This document shows positions 30,984 to 40,565 of a stretch of DNA of 64,000 nucleotides, piece by piece (within the stretch, counting starts at the first letter, position 1; each line of letters opens with the position of its first letter). The position numbers were made by a program, and so were the translations under genes. Location: NCBI RefSeq assembly GCF_000829675.1, contig NZ_BBRX01000022.1, positions 53,393 to 117,392 on the forward strand, read 5' to 3'. Under the pieces are notes generated by a model. It ran no database searches. It was given only the letters and a program-made list of their open reading frames with translations, and had not been told where the DNA came from. Origin of the DNA: Acinetobacter rudis (GTDB taxonomy: Bacteria > Pseudomonadota > Gammaproteobacteria > Pseudomonadales > Moraxellaceae).

Positions 30984-31045
30984 TAATATTTCGCATTTTT
31001 ATCGCTTAGTACCGCAATCTACAGTAAAAATTCACCTTTTATCCT

Positions 31046-31073
31046 AAATTGACCTCTATAATTTGGTCAATTT
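31046..31073 (+). promoter_or_regulatory. Promoter -10 enclosed in a perfect inverted repeat before macA
   Basis: AAATTGACC (31046-31054) and GGTCAATTT (31065-31073) are perfect 9-bp inverted arms. The 10-bp spacer TCTATAATTT holds a consensus -10 hexamer, TATAAT (31057-31062). The macA ATG is 26 bp downstream. A protein bound to this dyad would cover the -10, so it is a strong candidate for a repressor operator. No regulator gene is adjacent. Confidence 0.6.
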
Positions 31074-31098
31074 TCATGTATTTCGGCCCAAGATCCCT

Positions 31099-32439
31099 AT
31101 GCCAAAAATAAAACCGATCAAAGCACTGATCATTTTGATCTGTATTGCTCTCATTGCCGCTCTCGCTTGGTCATATTTCAAACCGAAACAAAAACAACCT
31201 GACTATATCAGTAGTGAAGTCACACATACTGACTTAGAGGATTCGGTTCTTGCCACTGGTACCTTACAAGCCGCACAAATTGTCAGTGTCGGTGCTCAGG
31301 TATCAGGTCAGGTGAAAAAGATGTATGTCAAACTTGGCGATGAAGTACAACAAGGCCAATTAATTGCACAGATTGACTCTGTTCCTCAACAAAACGAGTT
31401 TAAAACAGCTGAAGCGAATATTAAAAATCAAAAAGCTCAGCTTTCGATTAAGATTGCAAACCTAGCCAAAGTTGAAGCTGAATATAACCGTCAAAAAAAT
31501 ATGTTTAGCCAAGATGCAACCTCACGTGCTGAATATGAAGCATCACTTGCTGCATTTAAAACGGCACAGGCCGATATTGCTGCAAGTAATGCACAAATTG
31601 AACAGTCTTACTTAACCCTTGCAACCACTAAAGAAAAATTAGGCTATACCAGTATTGTTGCGCCTATTAGTGGAACAGTGGTTGCGATCGTGACTGAACA
31701 AGGTCAGACCGTAAACTCTAACCAAACAGCACCTACAATTGTAAAACTGGCTAAACTCGACACCATGACCATTAAAGCGCAGATTTCTGAAGCAGATGTT
31801 ATGCGTGTACAAGAAGGTCAAAAAGTATATTTCACTACTTTAGGTGACAGTGAAAACAAACGTTATGCGACATTGCGTCAGATTGAGCCTGCTCCAGATT
31901 CGATTAATAACGAAACCAAAACAACAACGACCAGCAGTTCAACCAGTAATGCAATTTACTATAACGCTTTATTTGATGTACCGAACCCTGATGGCAAATT
32001 ACGTATCGATATGACAGCACAGGTATACATTATTTTGGCTGAAGCTAAAAATGCACTGACTGTTCCATCAGCAGCTTTGCAAGCATCTAATCGTCCAGCT
32101 CGACGCAACAATGCTGCTTCTGCTGCAAAAGCGACAGATGACTCAAATAGCAGAAATAAAGACAAAAGTGGCGATGCTGCTGCTCAACGACCTAAGCTTC
32201 TTGAGTTAACTGCAGATGAGAAAGCATTAATTGAGCAGAAAAAAGCCTCTCTAGCGATGGTTCGTGTTTTAAATGAACAAGGTGAAATCAGCCGTCAACA
32301 AGTACTGGTTGGACTCAACAACCGCATCAATGCACAAATTTTACGTGGCTTAAAAGAGGGTCAGAAAATCGTCATCGCAGATGGTTCAGATGGCTCAAAT
32401 GATGCTGCTAAACGTCGTGGTGGATCAGTGAGAATCTAA
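31099..32439 (+). CDS. macA: MacA-type periplasmic adaptor of the MacAB efflux pump
   Basis: Membrane-fusion protein that links the MacB ATPase to an outer-membrane channel; it exports macrolides, peptides and, in some hosts, enterotoxin or haem-related compounds. ATG 31099 gives 446 residues; the longer frame would start at a TTG inside the promoter dyad. One N-terminal membrane helix (residues about 7-26) is followed by the barrel/lipoyl domain (SVGAQVSGQVKKMYVKLGDE), a coiled-coil hairpin (about 95-170) and the second lipoyl half (IVAPISGTVVAI). A polar Ala/Asn/Lys-rich insert (about 330-360) is unusual. The stop is 2 bp before macB. Confidence 0.92.
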   Translation: MPKIKPIKALIILICIALIAALAWSYFKPKQKQPDYISSEVTHTDLEDSVLATGTLQAAQIVSVGAQVSGQVKKMYVKLGDEVQQGQLIAQIDSVPQQNEFKTAEANIKNQKAQLSIKIANLAKVEAEYNRQKNMFSQDATSRAEYEASLAAFKTAQADIAASNAQIEQSYLTLATTKEKLGYTSIVAPISGTVVAIVTEQGQTVNSNQTAPTIVKLAKLDTMTIKAQISEADVMRVQEGQKVYFTTLGDSENKRYATLRQIEPAPDSINNETKTTTTSSSTSNAIYYNALFDVPNPDGKLRIDMTAQVYIILAEAKNALTVPSAALQASNRPARRNNAASAAKATDDSNSRNKDKSGDAAAQRPKLLELTADEKALIEQKKASLAMVRVLNEQGEISRQQVLVGLNNRINAQILRGLKEGQKIVIADGSDGSNDAAKRRGGSVRI

Positions 32440-32441
32440 GC

Positions 32442-34418
32442 ATGAGTGAACAACAGGCACTACTCGAGGTCAAACAGCTGACACGTGAGTTCCCTGCTGG
32501 TGAAAGCACTGTGCAGATCCTCAAAAGCATTGATCTCAAAATATATTCAGGTGAACTGGTGGCCATTGTCGGTCAATCGGGTTCTGGTAAGTCCACACTT
32601 ATGAATATCTTGGGCTGCTTAGACCGCCCAAGTTCTGGCAGTTATCAAGTCAATGGTCGTGAGACACGTGAACTTGAACCAGATGAATTAGCAAAGCTAC
32701 GCCGTGAATATTTCGGTTTTATTTTCCAGCGCTATCATCTTCTAGGTGATCTCAGTGCTGCTGGCAACGTCGAAGTTCCTGCTATTTATGCAGGGGTAGA
32801 AGCCAGTGTACGCCAACAACGTGCCAAGCAGCTACTGACTGAACTGGGTATCGGAGATAAAACCCAAAACCGTCCAAGCCAACTTTCAGGTGGTCAACAA
32901 CAACGTGTTTCCATTGCCCGCGCACTCATTAACGGCGGCGATGTGATTTTAGCGGATGAACCCACTGGGGCCTTGGACAAAAACAGTGGTATTGAGGTAA
33001 TGCGAATTTTGCGTGAACTCAATGCACTGGGACATACCATTATTTTGGTTACCCATGATATTAACGTCGCCAAAAATGCAACACGTATTATTGAAATCAG
33101 TGATGGTCACATCATTTCTGATCAGCCCAATGTCCCAGAGCAGCAGGCGGTCGCCCCTTTAGGTCACGAGAGTAAAACACATCGTCAGCAAAAGAAGGCC
33201 TCTGCTTGGCGTTCTGTGATTGATCGCTTTACTGAAGCTTTCCGTATGGCTTTATTGGCCATGAATGCACATCGGATGCGTACCTTCTTAACCATGCTGG
33301 GGATTATTATCGGGATCGCCTCTGTGGTCTCAGTAGTGGCCTTAGGTAAAGGTTCACAACAACAAATCTTAGAAAATATTAGCAGCTTAGGAACCAATAC
33401 CATCACGGTATTCCAAGGCCGTGGTTTTGGTGATAACTCTAAAACAGCACAAGCCAAAACATTGATTCCTGCCGATGCAGAAGCACTTGCACTACAACCC
33501 TATGTCGATGGAATTAGTCCTTCATCGAACAGCAATGTCACAGCCCGCTTTAAAGATGTTGAAGCAGCGACCACTGTAAACGGTGTAAGTGAAGACTTTT
33601 TCTATGTGCGTGGTATGCAATTTAGCGAAGGCCAAGCTTTTGATAAACAAAGTGTACGTGTCATGGCACAAGATGTTGTGATCGACTCCAATACCAAAGA
33701 GAAATTTTTCCCTGATGGCAGTGATCCACTAGGTCAAGTGATTTTACTGGGCAGTGTACCGAGTCGAATTATTGGTGTCATTGATGTACAAAAAGGGATG
33801 TTTAACTCAGATAGTCTCAATGTCTATCTACCATACTCAACAGTATTGAGCCGTATGTTGGGTCAATCCAATGTACGCAGCATTATTGTTCGCGTTAAAG
33901 ATCAATATTCGAGTACTGCTGCTGAAAATGCGATTTTAAGCTTATTAGAGCAACGTCATGGCACACTCGATGTATTCACTCAGAACTCCGATAGTATCCG
34001 TGAAACAGTTGAACAAACCACTGCAACCATGACGCTCTTGGTATCAGCCATTGCTGTCATTTCACTGGTGGTGGGTGGTATCGGTGTAATGAATATTATG
34101 TTGGTTTCTGTCACAGAACGTACTCAGGAAATTGGGGTGCGTATGGCTGTTGGTGCAAGACAAAGTGATATTTTACAGCAGTTCCTGATTGAAGCGATTT
34201 TGGTCTGTTTATTAGGGGGTGTGCTGGGTGTGTTGTTATCGCTGGGTATTGGCCAATTGGTTGAGCACTTTGCCAAAGGTACATTACAAATGGCGTATTC
34301 AACTACATCCATCGTCGCAGCCTTTGTTTGCTCAACGTTGATTGGTATTGTTTTTGGTTTTATTCCAGCACGTAACGCGGCACAGTTAGATCCAGTCGAT
34401 GCACTGTCTAGAGAATAA
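32442..34418 (+). CDS. macB: MacB ABC-type efflux pump
   Basis: Inner-membrane half of the MacAB tripartite pump, working as a dimer by mechanotransmission. The N-terminal ABC domain has Walker A GQSGSGKST (about residue 45), signature LSGGQQQR, Walker B VILADEP and VTHD. Membrane helix 1 (MLGIIIGIASVVSVVAL) follows at about 285. The large periplasmic domain covers about 305-530, and three helices end the protein (about 535-645). 658 residues is normal. The operon macA-macB plus an outer-membrane channel makes a complete pump. Confidence 0.95.
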   Translation: MSEQQALLEVKQLTREFPAGESTVQILKSIDLKIYSGELVAIVGQSGSGKSTLMNILGCLDRPSSGSYQVNGRETRELEPDELAKLRREYFGFIFQRYHLLGDLSAAGNVEVPAIYAGVEASVRQQRAKQLLTELGIGDKTQNRPSQLSGGQQQRVSIARALINGGDVILADEPTGALDKNSGIEVMRILRELNALGHTIILVTHDINVAKNATRIIEISDGHIISDQPNVPEQQAVAPLGHESKTHRQQKKASAWRSVIDRFTEAFRMALLAMNAHRMRTFLTMLGIIIGIASVVSVVALGKGSQQQILENISSLGTNTITVFQGRGFGDNSKTAQAKTLIPADAEALALQPYVDGISPSSNSNVTARFKDVEAATTVNGVSEDFFYVRGMQFSEGQAFDKQSVRVMAQDVVIDSNTKEKFFPDGSDPLGQVILLGSVPSRIIGVIDVQKGMFNSDSLNVYLPYSTVLSRMLGQSNVRSIIVRVKDQYSSTAAENAILSLLEQRHGTLDVFTQNSDSIRETVEQTTATMTLLVSAIAVISLVVGGIGVMNIMLVSVTERTQEIGVRMAVGARQSDILQQFLIEAILVCLLGGVLGVLLSLGIGQLVEHFAKGTLQMAYSTTSIVAAFVCSTLIGIVFGFIPARNAAQLDPVDALSRE

Positions 34419-34431
34419 AAAGGAAATACGC

Positions 34432-35862
34432 ATGCAAAGTCATATAAAACCTCTACTAAGTATCGCACTCGTGACTCAGCTACTGCTCGGTTGTAGCGCA
34501 ATGGTTAAAACACCTTATCAGGCCCCTACACTTGATGTCCCGACAGAGTTCTCTAATCGAAATCATCGGGGTCTACAAGCCGCGGCTTATGCCGATCAAT
34601 GGTGGATGCTGTTTCAAGATCAGCAACTCAATCAGTTGGTACAACGAGTTATCGATCGTAATGCCGACCTCGCCATTGCAGGGATCAATTTACAACAAGC
34701 TTGGCTAAGAGCGGGCTTAGCCACTGACAAGCAAGGTATACGCGTTGGCAATGCCAGTGTTGGACTTGGTCATCAATTTGAACTTGATGGATCAGGACAT
34801 CGTGATACAGGGATCAATATCGGCTACCCCCAACTAAGCTATGAAATTGATTTGTTTGGTAAACTTGCCAATCAGACAGAAGCCGCTAAATGGTCAGCGA
34901 TAGCCACTGAGGCCGATCTACAGGCAACTGCTCAAACCATGATTGCAACCACAGCAACACTGTATTGGCAATTAGGTTATTATCATGAAAGTGATGCAAC
35001 AGCTCGACAAAGTCTAGCGACCACAGAGAGACTCTATCAATTGGTGAAAAACCAATATAATAATGGTGCTGTTTCAGGTCTAGACTTAGCTCAAGCGGCA
35101 CAATCTGTACAGAGTCAAAAAGCCAGCCTCAGCCAAATTCAACAGCGACTGGTACAAACTCGTACAGCGTTAGCGGTGTTGTTACAGATACCTGTACAAC
35201 AGCTCAATATTCAAGAACCAGAGCGACTACCTAAAGCCACTTTACCTGTGATCGCAGCTGGACTGCCTGCTGAAATTCTCTCTCGCCGCCCTGATCTACG
35301 TTCTGCTGAACTGCGTTTAAGAGAAGCTTTATCGAATAAAGATGCAGTGAAAGCCAGCTATTATCCTTCAATAAGTTTGACAGGGAGTTTAAGTACTGGT
35401 GTGGGTATTGGGAGCAGTACTTCTTTAACCAATGTACTTAAAAACCCCGTAGCAACTTTAGGTGCTGGTTTAACACTGCCCTTCTTGCAATACAATGATA
35501 TGAAGAAAAACATCAGTATTAGTAACTTGGACTATGAAAAAGCCATTGTTCAGTACCGTAAAACACTCTATCAGGCTTTTGCAGATACAGAAAATGCACT
35601 CTCCGCTCAAAATGAGTTGGCCATACAAGTTGCAGCTCAACAACGCAATCTAGATTTGGCTGTTAAAACGGAATATCTCACCGAGGTTCGTTATAAAAAT
35701 GGTGCGATACCACTGAAAAATTTATTAGATGCACAGACCACTACACGTAATGTGCGTTTGTCTTTGGTTGAACTCAAACAAAGTCAGTACAGTGCCTATG
35801 TCACCTTAATGCAAGCTCTCGGTGGTAGTCCTATTACTCAGCTTCCTCAAGCAGTCTCTTAA
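34432..35862 (+). CDS. Outer-membrane efflux lipoprotein (TolC/NodT-type channel)
   Basis: Trimeric outer-membrane channel of the RND-type lipoprotein family (OprM, CusC, NodT), here serving MacAB. ATG 34432 has AAGGAAA upstream; the frame extends into macB but lacks a better start. The signal peptide ends with lipobox LLLGC, so the chain is lipid-anchored. The OEP domain repeats are visible: DQWWMLFQDQQLNQLV, and in the second half RRPDLRSAELRLREA. It follows macB by 13 bp. 476 residues. A terminator follows it. Confidence 0.92.
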   Translation: MQSHIKPLLSIALVTQLLLGCSAMVKTPYQAPTLDVPTEFSNRNHRGLQAAAYADQWWMLFQDQQLNQLVQRVIDRNADLAIAGINLQQAWLRAGLATDKQGIRVGNASVGLGHQFELDGSGHRDTGINIGYPQLSYEIDLFGKLANQTEAAKWSAIATEADLQATAQTMIATTATLYWQLGYYHESDATARQSLATTERLYQLVKNQYNNGAVSGLDLAQAAQSVQSQKASLSQIQQRLVQTRTALAVLLQIPVQQLNIQEPERLPKATLPVIAAGLPAEILSRRPDLRSAELRLREALSNKDAVKASYYPSISLTGSLSTGVGIGSSTSLTNVLKNPVATLGAGLTLPFLQYNDMKKNISISNLDYEKAIVQYRKTLYQAFADTENALSAQNELAIQVAAQQRNLDLAVKTEYLTEVRYKNGAIPLKNLLDAQTTTRNVRLSLVELKQSQYSAYVTLMQALGGSPITQLPQAVS

Positions 35863-35876
35863 GCTTCATTCAAAAC

Positions 35877-35908
35877 AAAAAAAATCAGCACAACTTGCTG
35901 ATTTTTTT
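35877..35908. terminator. Bidirectional terminator between the mac operon and fabI
   Basis: An A-run and AATCAGCA pair with TGCTGATT and a T-run around a 5-base loop (CAACT). It lies between convergent genes and can serve both. Confidence 0.9.
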
Positions 35909-35924
35909 ATTGCCACACAATGGA

Positions 35925-36728
35925 TTATTCACCCATCATTAACTCAGGGCTCATACCCACAGTATTAAAACCTGCATCAACATACAAAATTTCACCAGTG
36001 ATACCATTTGCCCACGGCGAACATAAGAACAATGCAGCATTACCTACATCTTCAATCGTAACGTTGCGTTTAAGCGGTGCAGTTTTCTCATTGGCATCAA
36101 GCATCTTACGGAAAGACTTAATACCAGATGCAGCTAAAGTACGGATTGGACCTGCAGAAATCGCATTTACACGAATACCTTCTTCACCCAAACTTGAAGC
36201 TAAATAACGAACACCAGCTTCAAGTGAAGCTTTGGCTAGACCCATCACATTATAGTTAGGCAATACGCGCTCAGAACCTTGATAAGTCAGAGTTAATAAA
36301 CAACCTTGACGAGCCAACAACAATGGTTTTGCCGCGCGTGCCATAGCAATAAAGCTATAAGCACTGATGTCGTGTGCAATACGGAAACCTTCACGATCAG
36401 TAACTTGAGTAAAGTCACCATCTAGCGTATGCGCTGGTGCAAAGCCAATTGAATGAACAACACCATCCAAACCATCCCAATGCTCAGCCAACGAGGTAAA
36501 TGCTTGTTCAATATCAGCATCAACAGCAACATCGCAAGGGAAAACTAGAGTTGAACCGAATTGTGCAGCAAAATCATCTACACGTTTTTTTAATTTTTCA
36601 TTTGGATAAGTAAAAGCAAGCTCTGCGCCTTCACGATGTAGAGCCTGTGCAATACCAAAAGCAATAGAAAGTTTGCTTGCAATACCTGCGATCAGAAAAC
36701 GTTTACCCGCTAAAAGTCCTTGTGCCAT
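35925..36728 (-). CDS. fabI: Enoyl-ACP reductase FabI
   Basis: NADH-dependent reductase of the last step of fatty-acid elongation, and the target of triclosan. It is a short-chain-dehydrogenase fold with the altered N-terminal nucleotide motif [13 protein letters not shown]. The catalytic pair is found in the FabI spacing: Y in TLTYQGS, then Y and K in [13 protein letters not shown]. The preferred start is ATG 36728 ([15 protein letters not shown]), 267 residues; the ATG 15 bp upstream is less likely. It is monocistronic by appearance. Confidence 0.95.
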   Translation of the reverse strand: MAQGLLAGKRFLIAGIASKLSIAFGIAQALHREGAELAFTYPNEKLKKRVDDFAAQFGSTLVFPCDVAVDADIEQAFTSLAEHWDGLDGVVHSIGFAPAHTLDGDFTQVTDREGFRIAHDISAYSFIAMARAAKPLLLARQGCLLTLTYQGSERVLPNYNVMGLAKASLEAGVRYLASSLGEEGIRVNAISAGPIRTLAASGIKSFRKMLDANEKTAPLKRNVTIEDVGNAALFLCSPWANGITGEILYVDAGFNTVGMSPELMMGE

Positions 36729-36955
36729 ATTTATTTCACTCAAATTTACTTTGTCACATCATGCCAAGTTTAGAAACGATTCGAAATTGCATAATGCATC
36801 TTTTTTAAAAATTAACTGATTTTTTTATGAAAATTCGTCAAAACTCAGGCAATCTTGATGCAGCAGCCTTTAAGCGCCGAACATCCCCATTTATAGGGAT
36901 ATAAACCCCTGCACTTTTCAGGCAAATTAGTCCTGTAAACAAAAGAGAGATGATC

Positions 36956-37639
36956 ATGCTACAAAGTGAGCTCAGTTTTCCCGTACCGGTACTGGTGGTT
37001 GAGGATGAACCCCTTATGCAGGCACGTTTAAAAGAAATTTTAGAATTTATCGGTTATCAATCCGAAGATATTATTTTTGCACAAACACTACAACAAGCAG
37101 AAGAATTATTTAAACAACACAGTGCATCACTGGCTTTAATCGATTTAGGTTTACCCGATGGCAGTGGCAATGAATTTATCCGTTATCTTAAACAATTCGA
37201 TGCCTCTATTGGTATTTTGGTGATCTCGGCGTGGAGTACTGAAGATGCAATTTTTGAAGCACTCAAATCAGGTGCAACGGGCTATGTCCTTAAAGAGCGT
37301 GATGATTTAGAAGTTGCTATGGCAATCCGCAGTGTATTACGCGGTGGCGCACCCATTGACCCATTTATGGCACAGAAGATATTAAAACAGCTTGATTTAG
37401 AAGAAAAAAAAGCTTGTGAAGATAGCCCTCAACAAGCTATAACCAAGATACTGACCAATCGTGAACAACAAATTTTAGAACTGGTTGCAACTGGCTTAAG
37501 TAATAAAGAAATTGCAGACCATATTAACCTTTCTCGCTATACGGTCGAGTCGCATATTAAACATATCTATCGGAAACTTGCAGTATGCACCCGAACCAAA
37601 GCTGTCGATACAGCACGCAATTTAGGCTTACTCGATTAA
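36956..37639 (+). CDS. NarL/LuxR-type response regulator
   Basis: Two-component response regulator. The receiver domain (about 1-120) has the acidic pair in VVEDEP, the phosphorylated Asp in LIDLGLPDG and the conserved Lys in YVLKERDD. The LuxR-type helix-turn-helix is at the C-terminus (LTNREQQILELVATGLSNKE, then SRYTVESHIKHIYRKL). ATG 36956 is favoured by AGAGAG 6 bp before it; an in-frame ATG lies 6 bp upstream. The kinase gene overlaps its 3' end, so the two form a pair. Targets are not known; the Fim-type pilus cluster next door is one candidate. Confidence 0.93.
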   Translation: MLQSELSFPVPVLVVEDEPLMQARLKEILEFIGYQSEDIIFAQTLQQAEELFKQHSASLALIDLGLPDGSGNEFIRYLKQFDASIGILVISAWSTEDAIFEALKSGATGYVLKERDDLEVAMAIRSVLRGGAPIDPFMAQKILKQLDLEEKKACEDSPQQAITKILTNREQQILELVATGLSNKEIADHINLSRYTVESHIKHIYRKLAVCTRTKAVDTARNLGLLD

Positions 37640-39519
37640 TTCGCTTATGGGTGTTTTTATGCTGTATGGTGAGCATGTCTTTACATGCATCACCTACAGA
37701 AGTCTTGCATTTTGATGATCATCAATGTAAAGCTCAACTGAAGCAAATCCGTTCAACCAGAGATGCTCCTGAGCTAACCACTCGACACTGGGTCAATGTC
37801 AACTTACCTGATCGATGGGAAAACCGTTGGAAAGGTTATAGCGGTCCTGTCTGGTATCAAATTCGCTGGTCACAGCAATGTGATAACACTCAAAATACCC
37901 CCATTGCTTTGGCCATACATAGTATTAGCATGGCGGGCGAAGTGTATCTAAACCAACATTTGATTTGGAAAGATCGTGCTTTAGTAGAGCCTTTGAGTCG
38001 CAGTTGGAATGCTCCTCGATATTGGATGCTGTCACCTGCACACTTCAACACAGGTCTCAACCAACTTGATATCAAAGTCGTTGGTGTCGCCACGCAAACC
38101 CCCGGTCTTGGCGAAATGCATTTGGGACAACCTGACATCGTCATCGCCAAACATGAACACTATACTCTTTTCAACCGTACTTTATATTTCGTTAACTTAG
38201 TTGCCTCTCTGACCTTAAGCACCATTACTTTTATCATCTGGCTACTTCGATCCAAAGAATCCACCTTTGGCTGGTTTGCGCTGACTTCATTTTTTTGGGC
38301 GCTCTTTGTCTACAACATACTGAGTTTTGACATCTATCCATTTAGCAGCACCATAGCTTATTCTAAATTCAATATGTGCCTGCTGATTTTATATAGCTTA
38401 TGCTTTATCACCTTTAGTTGGCGTTTTGCTAATCGAAAATTTAAAAAAATTGAAATTTTATTGTGGAGTATTGCAATCGCGATATGGCTATATATTGCCG
38501 TTGCTTCAAATAACACCTTGCAACTCGCATTATTCATCGGTTTTTTATATGTCGTTGCACTATTTCTCCTCAATTGCATTGCGTTCCAATGGATTGCTCT
38601 TAAGTCAGAACAACCAGAAGTCCGTTTTTTAGCCTTAGTCTTTTTACTCTACATTGTGATCTGTATACATGATGTCACTAAAATTTTACTACAACATCAA
38701 ACAGGTATCTTCATCACCCCGTTTAGCGCACCTTTGATGACTTTGGCGATTTCCTTAATATTGGCTTGGCGTATCGCGCGCAATATGAACCATATAGAAA
38801 ATTTCAACCAACAACTAGAATATAATATTGAGCAAACCAAACTTGAATTAAAACAATCCTTAGACAATAAGCATCAACTTGAAATAGAAAATATTCGCCT
38901 GCAAGAACGTATTCACCTCTCTCATGAATTACATGATGGATTGGGCGGTTCATTAGTCCGCTCCATGTTCTTAGTTGATAAAGCGGAACAGTTTGATAAG
39001 CAACAATTTATGTCTATTTTAAAATTATTACGTAATGACTTACGGCAAATCATCGACTCAGGATCAAGTATTGGTGTCACTGTCCCTGAGTCTCCAATCA
39101 TCTGGGCAGCCCCTTTGCGTCGCCGCTTTGTGGAAATTTTTGATGAGCTCGATATACATTCAGATTGGGATATACCGCAACAATGGCCTGTACAACCCAC
39201 TGCATTAGAGTTCTTAACCATGGCACGAGTTACAGAAGAAACACTAACGAATGTGCTCAAACACAGTCGAGCCAAAAATGTTCTTATTAGCTTAGTGTGT
39301 CATCGTCATCATCCACAAGAAATGGTCTTAAACATTGAGGATGATGGTATTGGCTTTGATCCAACCAAAGTACAAACAGGCCTCCATGTGGGTTTACATA
39401 GTATGCAAATACGTGTGCAAAGAATTGGCGGTATTTTAAAGATCCAGTCACAACCTGGGCGAACCCAAATCGAGGTAATTTTATGTCGACAAAAACATGA
39501 TCTATCTCAACCACATTAA
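37585..39519 (+). CDS. 7TMR-DISM sensor histidine kinase (NarX/UhpB-type core)
   Basis: Membrane sensor kinase paired with the preceding regulator. The N-terminus has an Arg-rich stretch and a hydrophobic signal (WVFLCCMVSMSLHA). It is followed by a periplasmic jelly-roll-like part (about 40-190, GYSGPVWYQIRW), seven or so membrane helices (about 200-400), a coiled coil (about 405-445), the HisKA_3 dimerisation part with the phospho-acceptor in HELHDGLGG (about 449) and an HATPase domain (TEETLTNVLKHSRAKN, then IEDDGIGFD). 644 residues from ATG 37585, overlapping the regulator by about 55 bp; a start nearer the signal (GTG about 37651 or ATG 37663) cannot be excluded. The periplasmic domain may sense a carbohydrate-like ligand. 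Confidence 0.9.
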   Translation: MHPNQSCRYSTQFRLTRLIRLWVFLCCMVSMSLHASPTEVLHFDDHQCKAQLKQIRSTRDAPELTTRHWVNVNLPDRWENRWKGYSGPVWYQIRWSQQCDNTQNTPIALAIHSISMAGEVYLNQHLIWKDRALVEPLSRSWNAPRYWMLSPAHFNTGLNQLDIKVVGVATQTPGLGEMHLGQPDIVIAKHEHYTLFNRTLYFVNLVASLTLSTITFIIWLLRSKESTFGWFALTSFFWALFVYNILSFDIYPFSSTIAYSKFNMCLLILYSLCFITFSWRFANRKFKKIEILLWSIAIAIWLYIAVASNNTLQLALFIGFLYVVALFLLNCIAFQWIALKSEQPEVRFLALVFLLYIVICIHDVTKILLQHQTGIFITPFSAPLMTLAISLILAWRIARNMNHIENFNQQLEYNIEQTKLELKQSLDNKHQLEIENIRLQERIHLSHELHDGLGGSLVRSMFLVDKAEQFDKQQFMSILKLLRNDLRQIIDSGSSIGVTVPESPIIWAAPLRRRFVEIFDELDIHSDWDIPQQWPVQPTALEFLTMARVTEETLTNVLKHSRAKNVLISLVCHRHHPQEMVLNIEDDGIGFDPTKVQTGLHVGLHSMQIRVQRIGGILKIQSQPGRTQIEVILCRQKHDLSQPH

Positions 39520-39549
39520 AAAAAACCTTCCAATACAGACATTGGAAGG
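39518..39549 (-). terminator. Rho-independent terminator of the Fim-type operon
   Basis: CCTTCCAAT (39526-39534) and ATTGGAAGG (39541-39549) form a perfect 9-bp stem. Read on the minus strand it is followed by eight T. It ends the pilus operon and touches the stop codon of the convergent kinase gene. Confidence 0.9.
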
Positions 39550-39584
39550 CAAAAACGAATCAGCTTGAGGCTCAATTCTAAAAA

Positions 39585-40565
39585 TTATTGGTAAACCATA
39601 TTCATGGTCATAGTGGCATATACCTGCCCAGGTGTAAGCTTTTCAGCAGTTTTATAATAGCTTGCCGCAAGTTTAATCTGCGGCAATTGCGTTTGTATGC
39701 CTCTAAAGTTTATAAAGGTTTTGGGTATTACAGGATGATTACTAAAATCTGTTAAATACAAGGCAATACCTACACCTTGAGCATCGCCCATTGCCTGTCT
39801 ATTTTTCAATACATTTGCTGCGATTGCTGTAGGATCCCGTTGATAATCGAAACTCACTTGAATGGATTGTGCTGACTGTCCTGGTGCACAAACAAAACCT
39901 ACGACAAAATCATGTCTTCCAACAGTTTGCCCAACCGCTGTGAGTTGTGTTGCTTTAATTGGTTGCATATGAATATTTTGTAAAATACTTTGCTCATTAA
40001 AACCACAGCTTGGATTATTTAAGACGATACTGTTTGCCTGTATTTGAGTCTTTAAAATAGGGCGGTTTGGACTATCACCATCGAAATAGAAATACGTAGA
40101 CATCCCCGTTTGTAAGGGCCCAGCTCCAGTAAGCATATCGGTTTTAACCAGCTCTACCGTCAACTGTTGTCCAAGAGCTTTTTCCGCTGAATGAACGAGT
40201 GCTTGATAGGGAAATGTAATGGCTTCACCATGATCAAAAGAGAAACGAAGACCTACCCCAGCAATATTACTCCGATACACATTAGCGAATTGACTAAGTT
40301 GCCCCCCTTGAATAATCCCCCTTATCGATCCCCCTGATGAATCACAACGAACAGTAGCCTGATTCATTTTCGCTAAAGAAAAATCACGTGTATGTAAAAC
40401 AGCCCCCACTGGCAGCTTAGGATCAATGCTAATATTTCCCAGATCTAAATTCAGTGTCTGCTCTAGCATTGCATCAGGTGCGAGACTACATGCTGCCCAT
40501 AGGTTTTGGCTCAATCCGCATAAACCAATACAACTGACAGTCAATAAAGTTTGTTTATAGTTCAT
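39585..40565 (-). CDS. Two-domain fimbrial tip adhesin (Fim type)
   Basis: Probable tip adhesin of a classical chaperone-usher pilus. Signal peptide ends at LWAA before CSLAPDAM. The N-terminal part (about 25-185) is the presumed binding domain. The C-terminal pilin domain (about 190-326) starts NPSCGFNEQS, has a second Cys in GFVCAPG and ends in alternating hydrophobics (ATMTMNMVY), the donor-strand-complementation pattern. 326 residues. The true start is ATG 40565, overlapping the usher stop as ATGA; the longer frame starts at GTG 40571. It is the last gene of the operon. The receptor is unknown. Confidence 0.85.
   Translation of the reverse strand: MNYKQTLLTVSCIGLCGLSQNLWAACSLAPDAMLEQTLNLDLGNISIDPKLPVGAVLHTRDFSLAKMNQATVRCDSSGGSIRGIIQGGQLSQFANVYRSNIAGVGLRFSFDHGEAITFPYQALVHSAEKALGQQLTVELVKTDMLTGAGPLQTGMSTYFYFDGDSPNRPILKTQIQANSIVLNNPSCGFNEQSILQNIHMQPIKATQLTAVGQTVGRHDFVVGFVCAPGQSAQSIQVSFDYQRDPTAIAANVLKNRQAMGDAQGVGIALYLTDFSNHPVIPKTFINFRGIQTQLPQIKLAASYYKTAEKLTPGQVYATMTMNMVYQ

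Noticed and set aside
34399..34432. Efflux lipoprotein starting inside macB at 34399
   Set aside because: A signal peptide with lipobox begins at ATG 34432 after AAGGAAA; the extra 11 residues would spoil the signal sequence.
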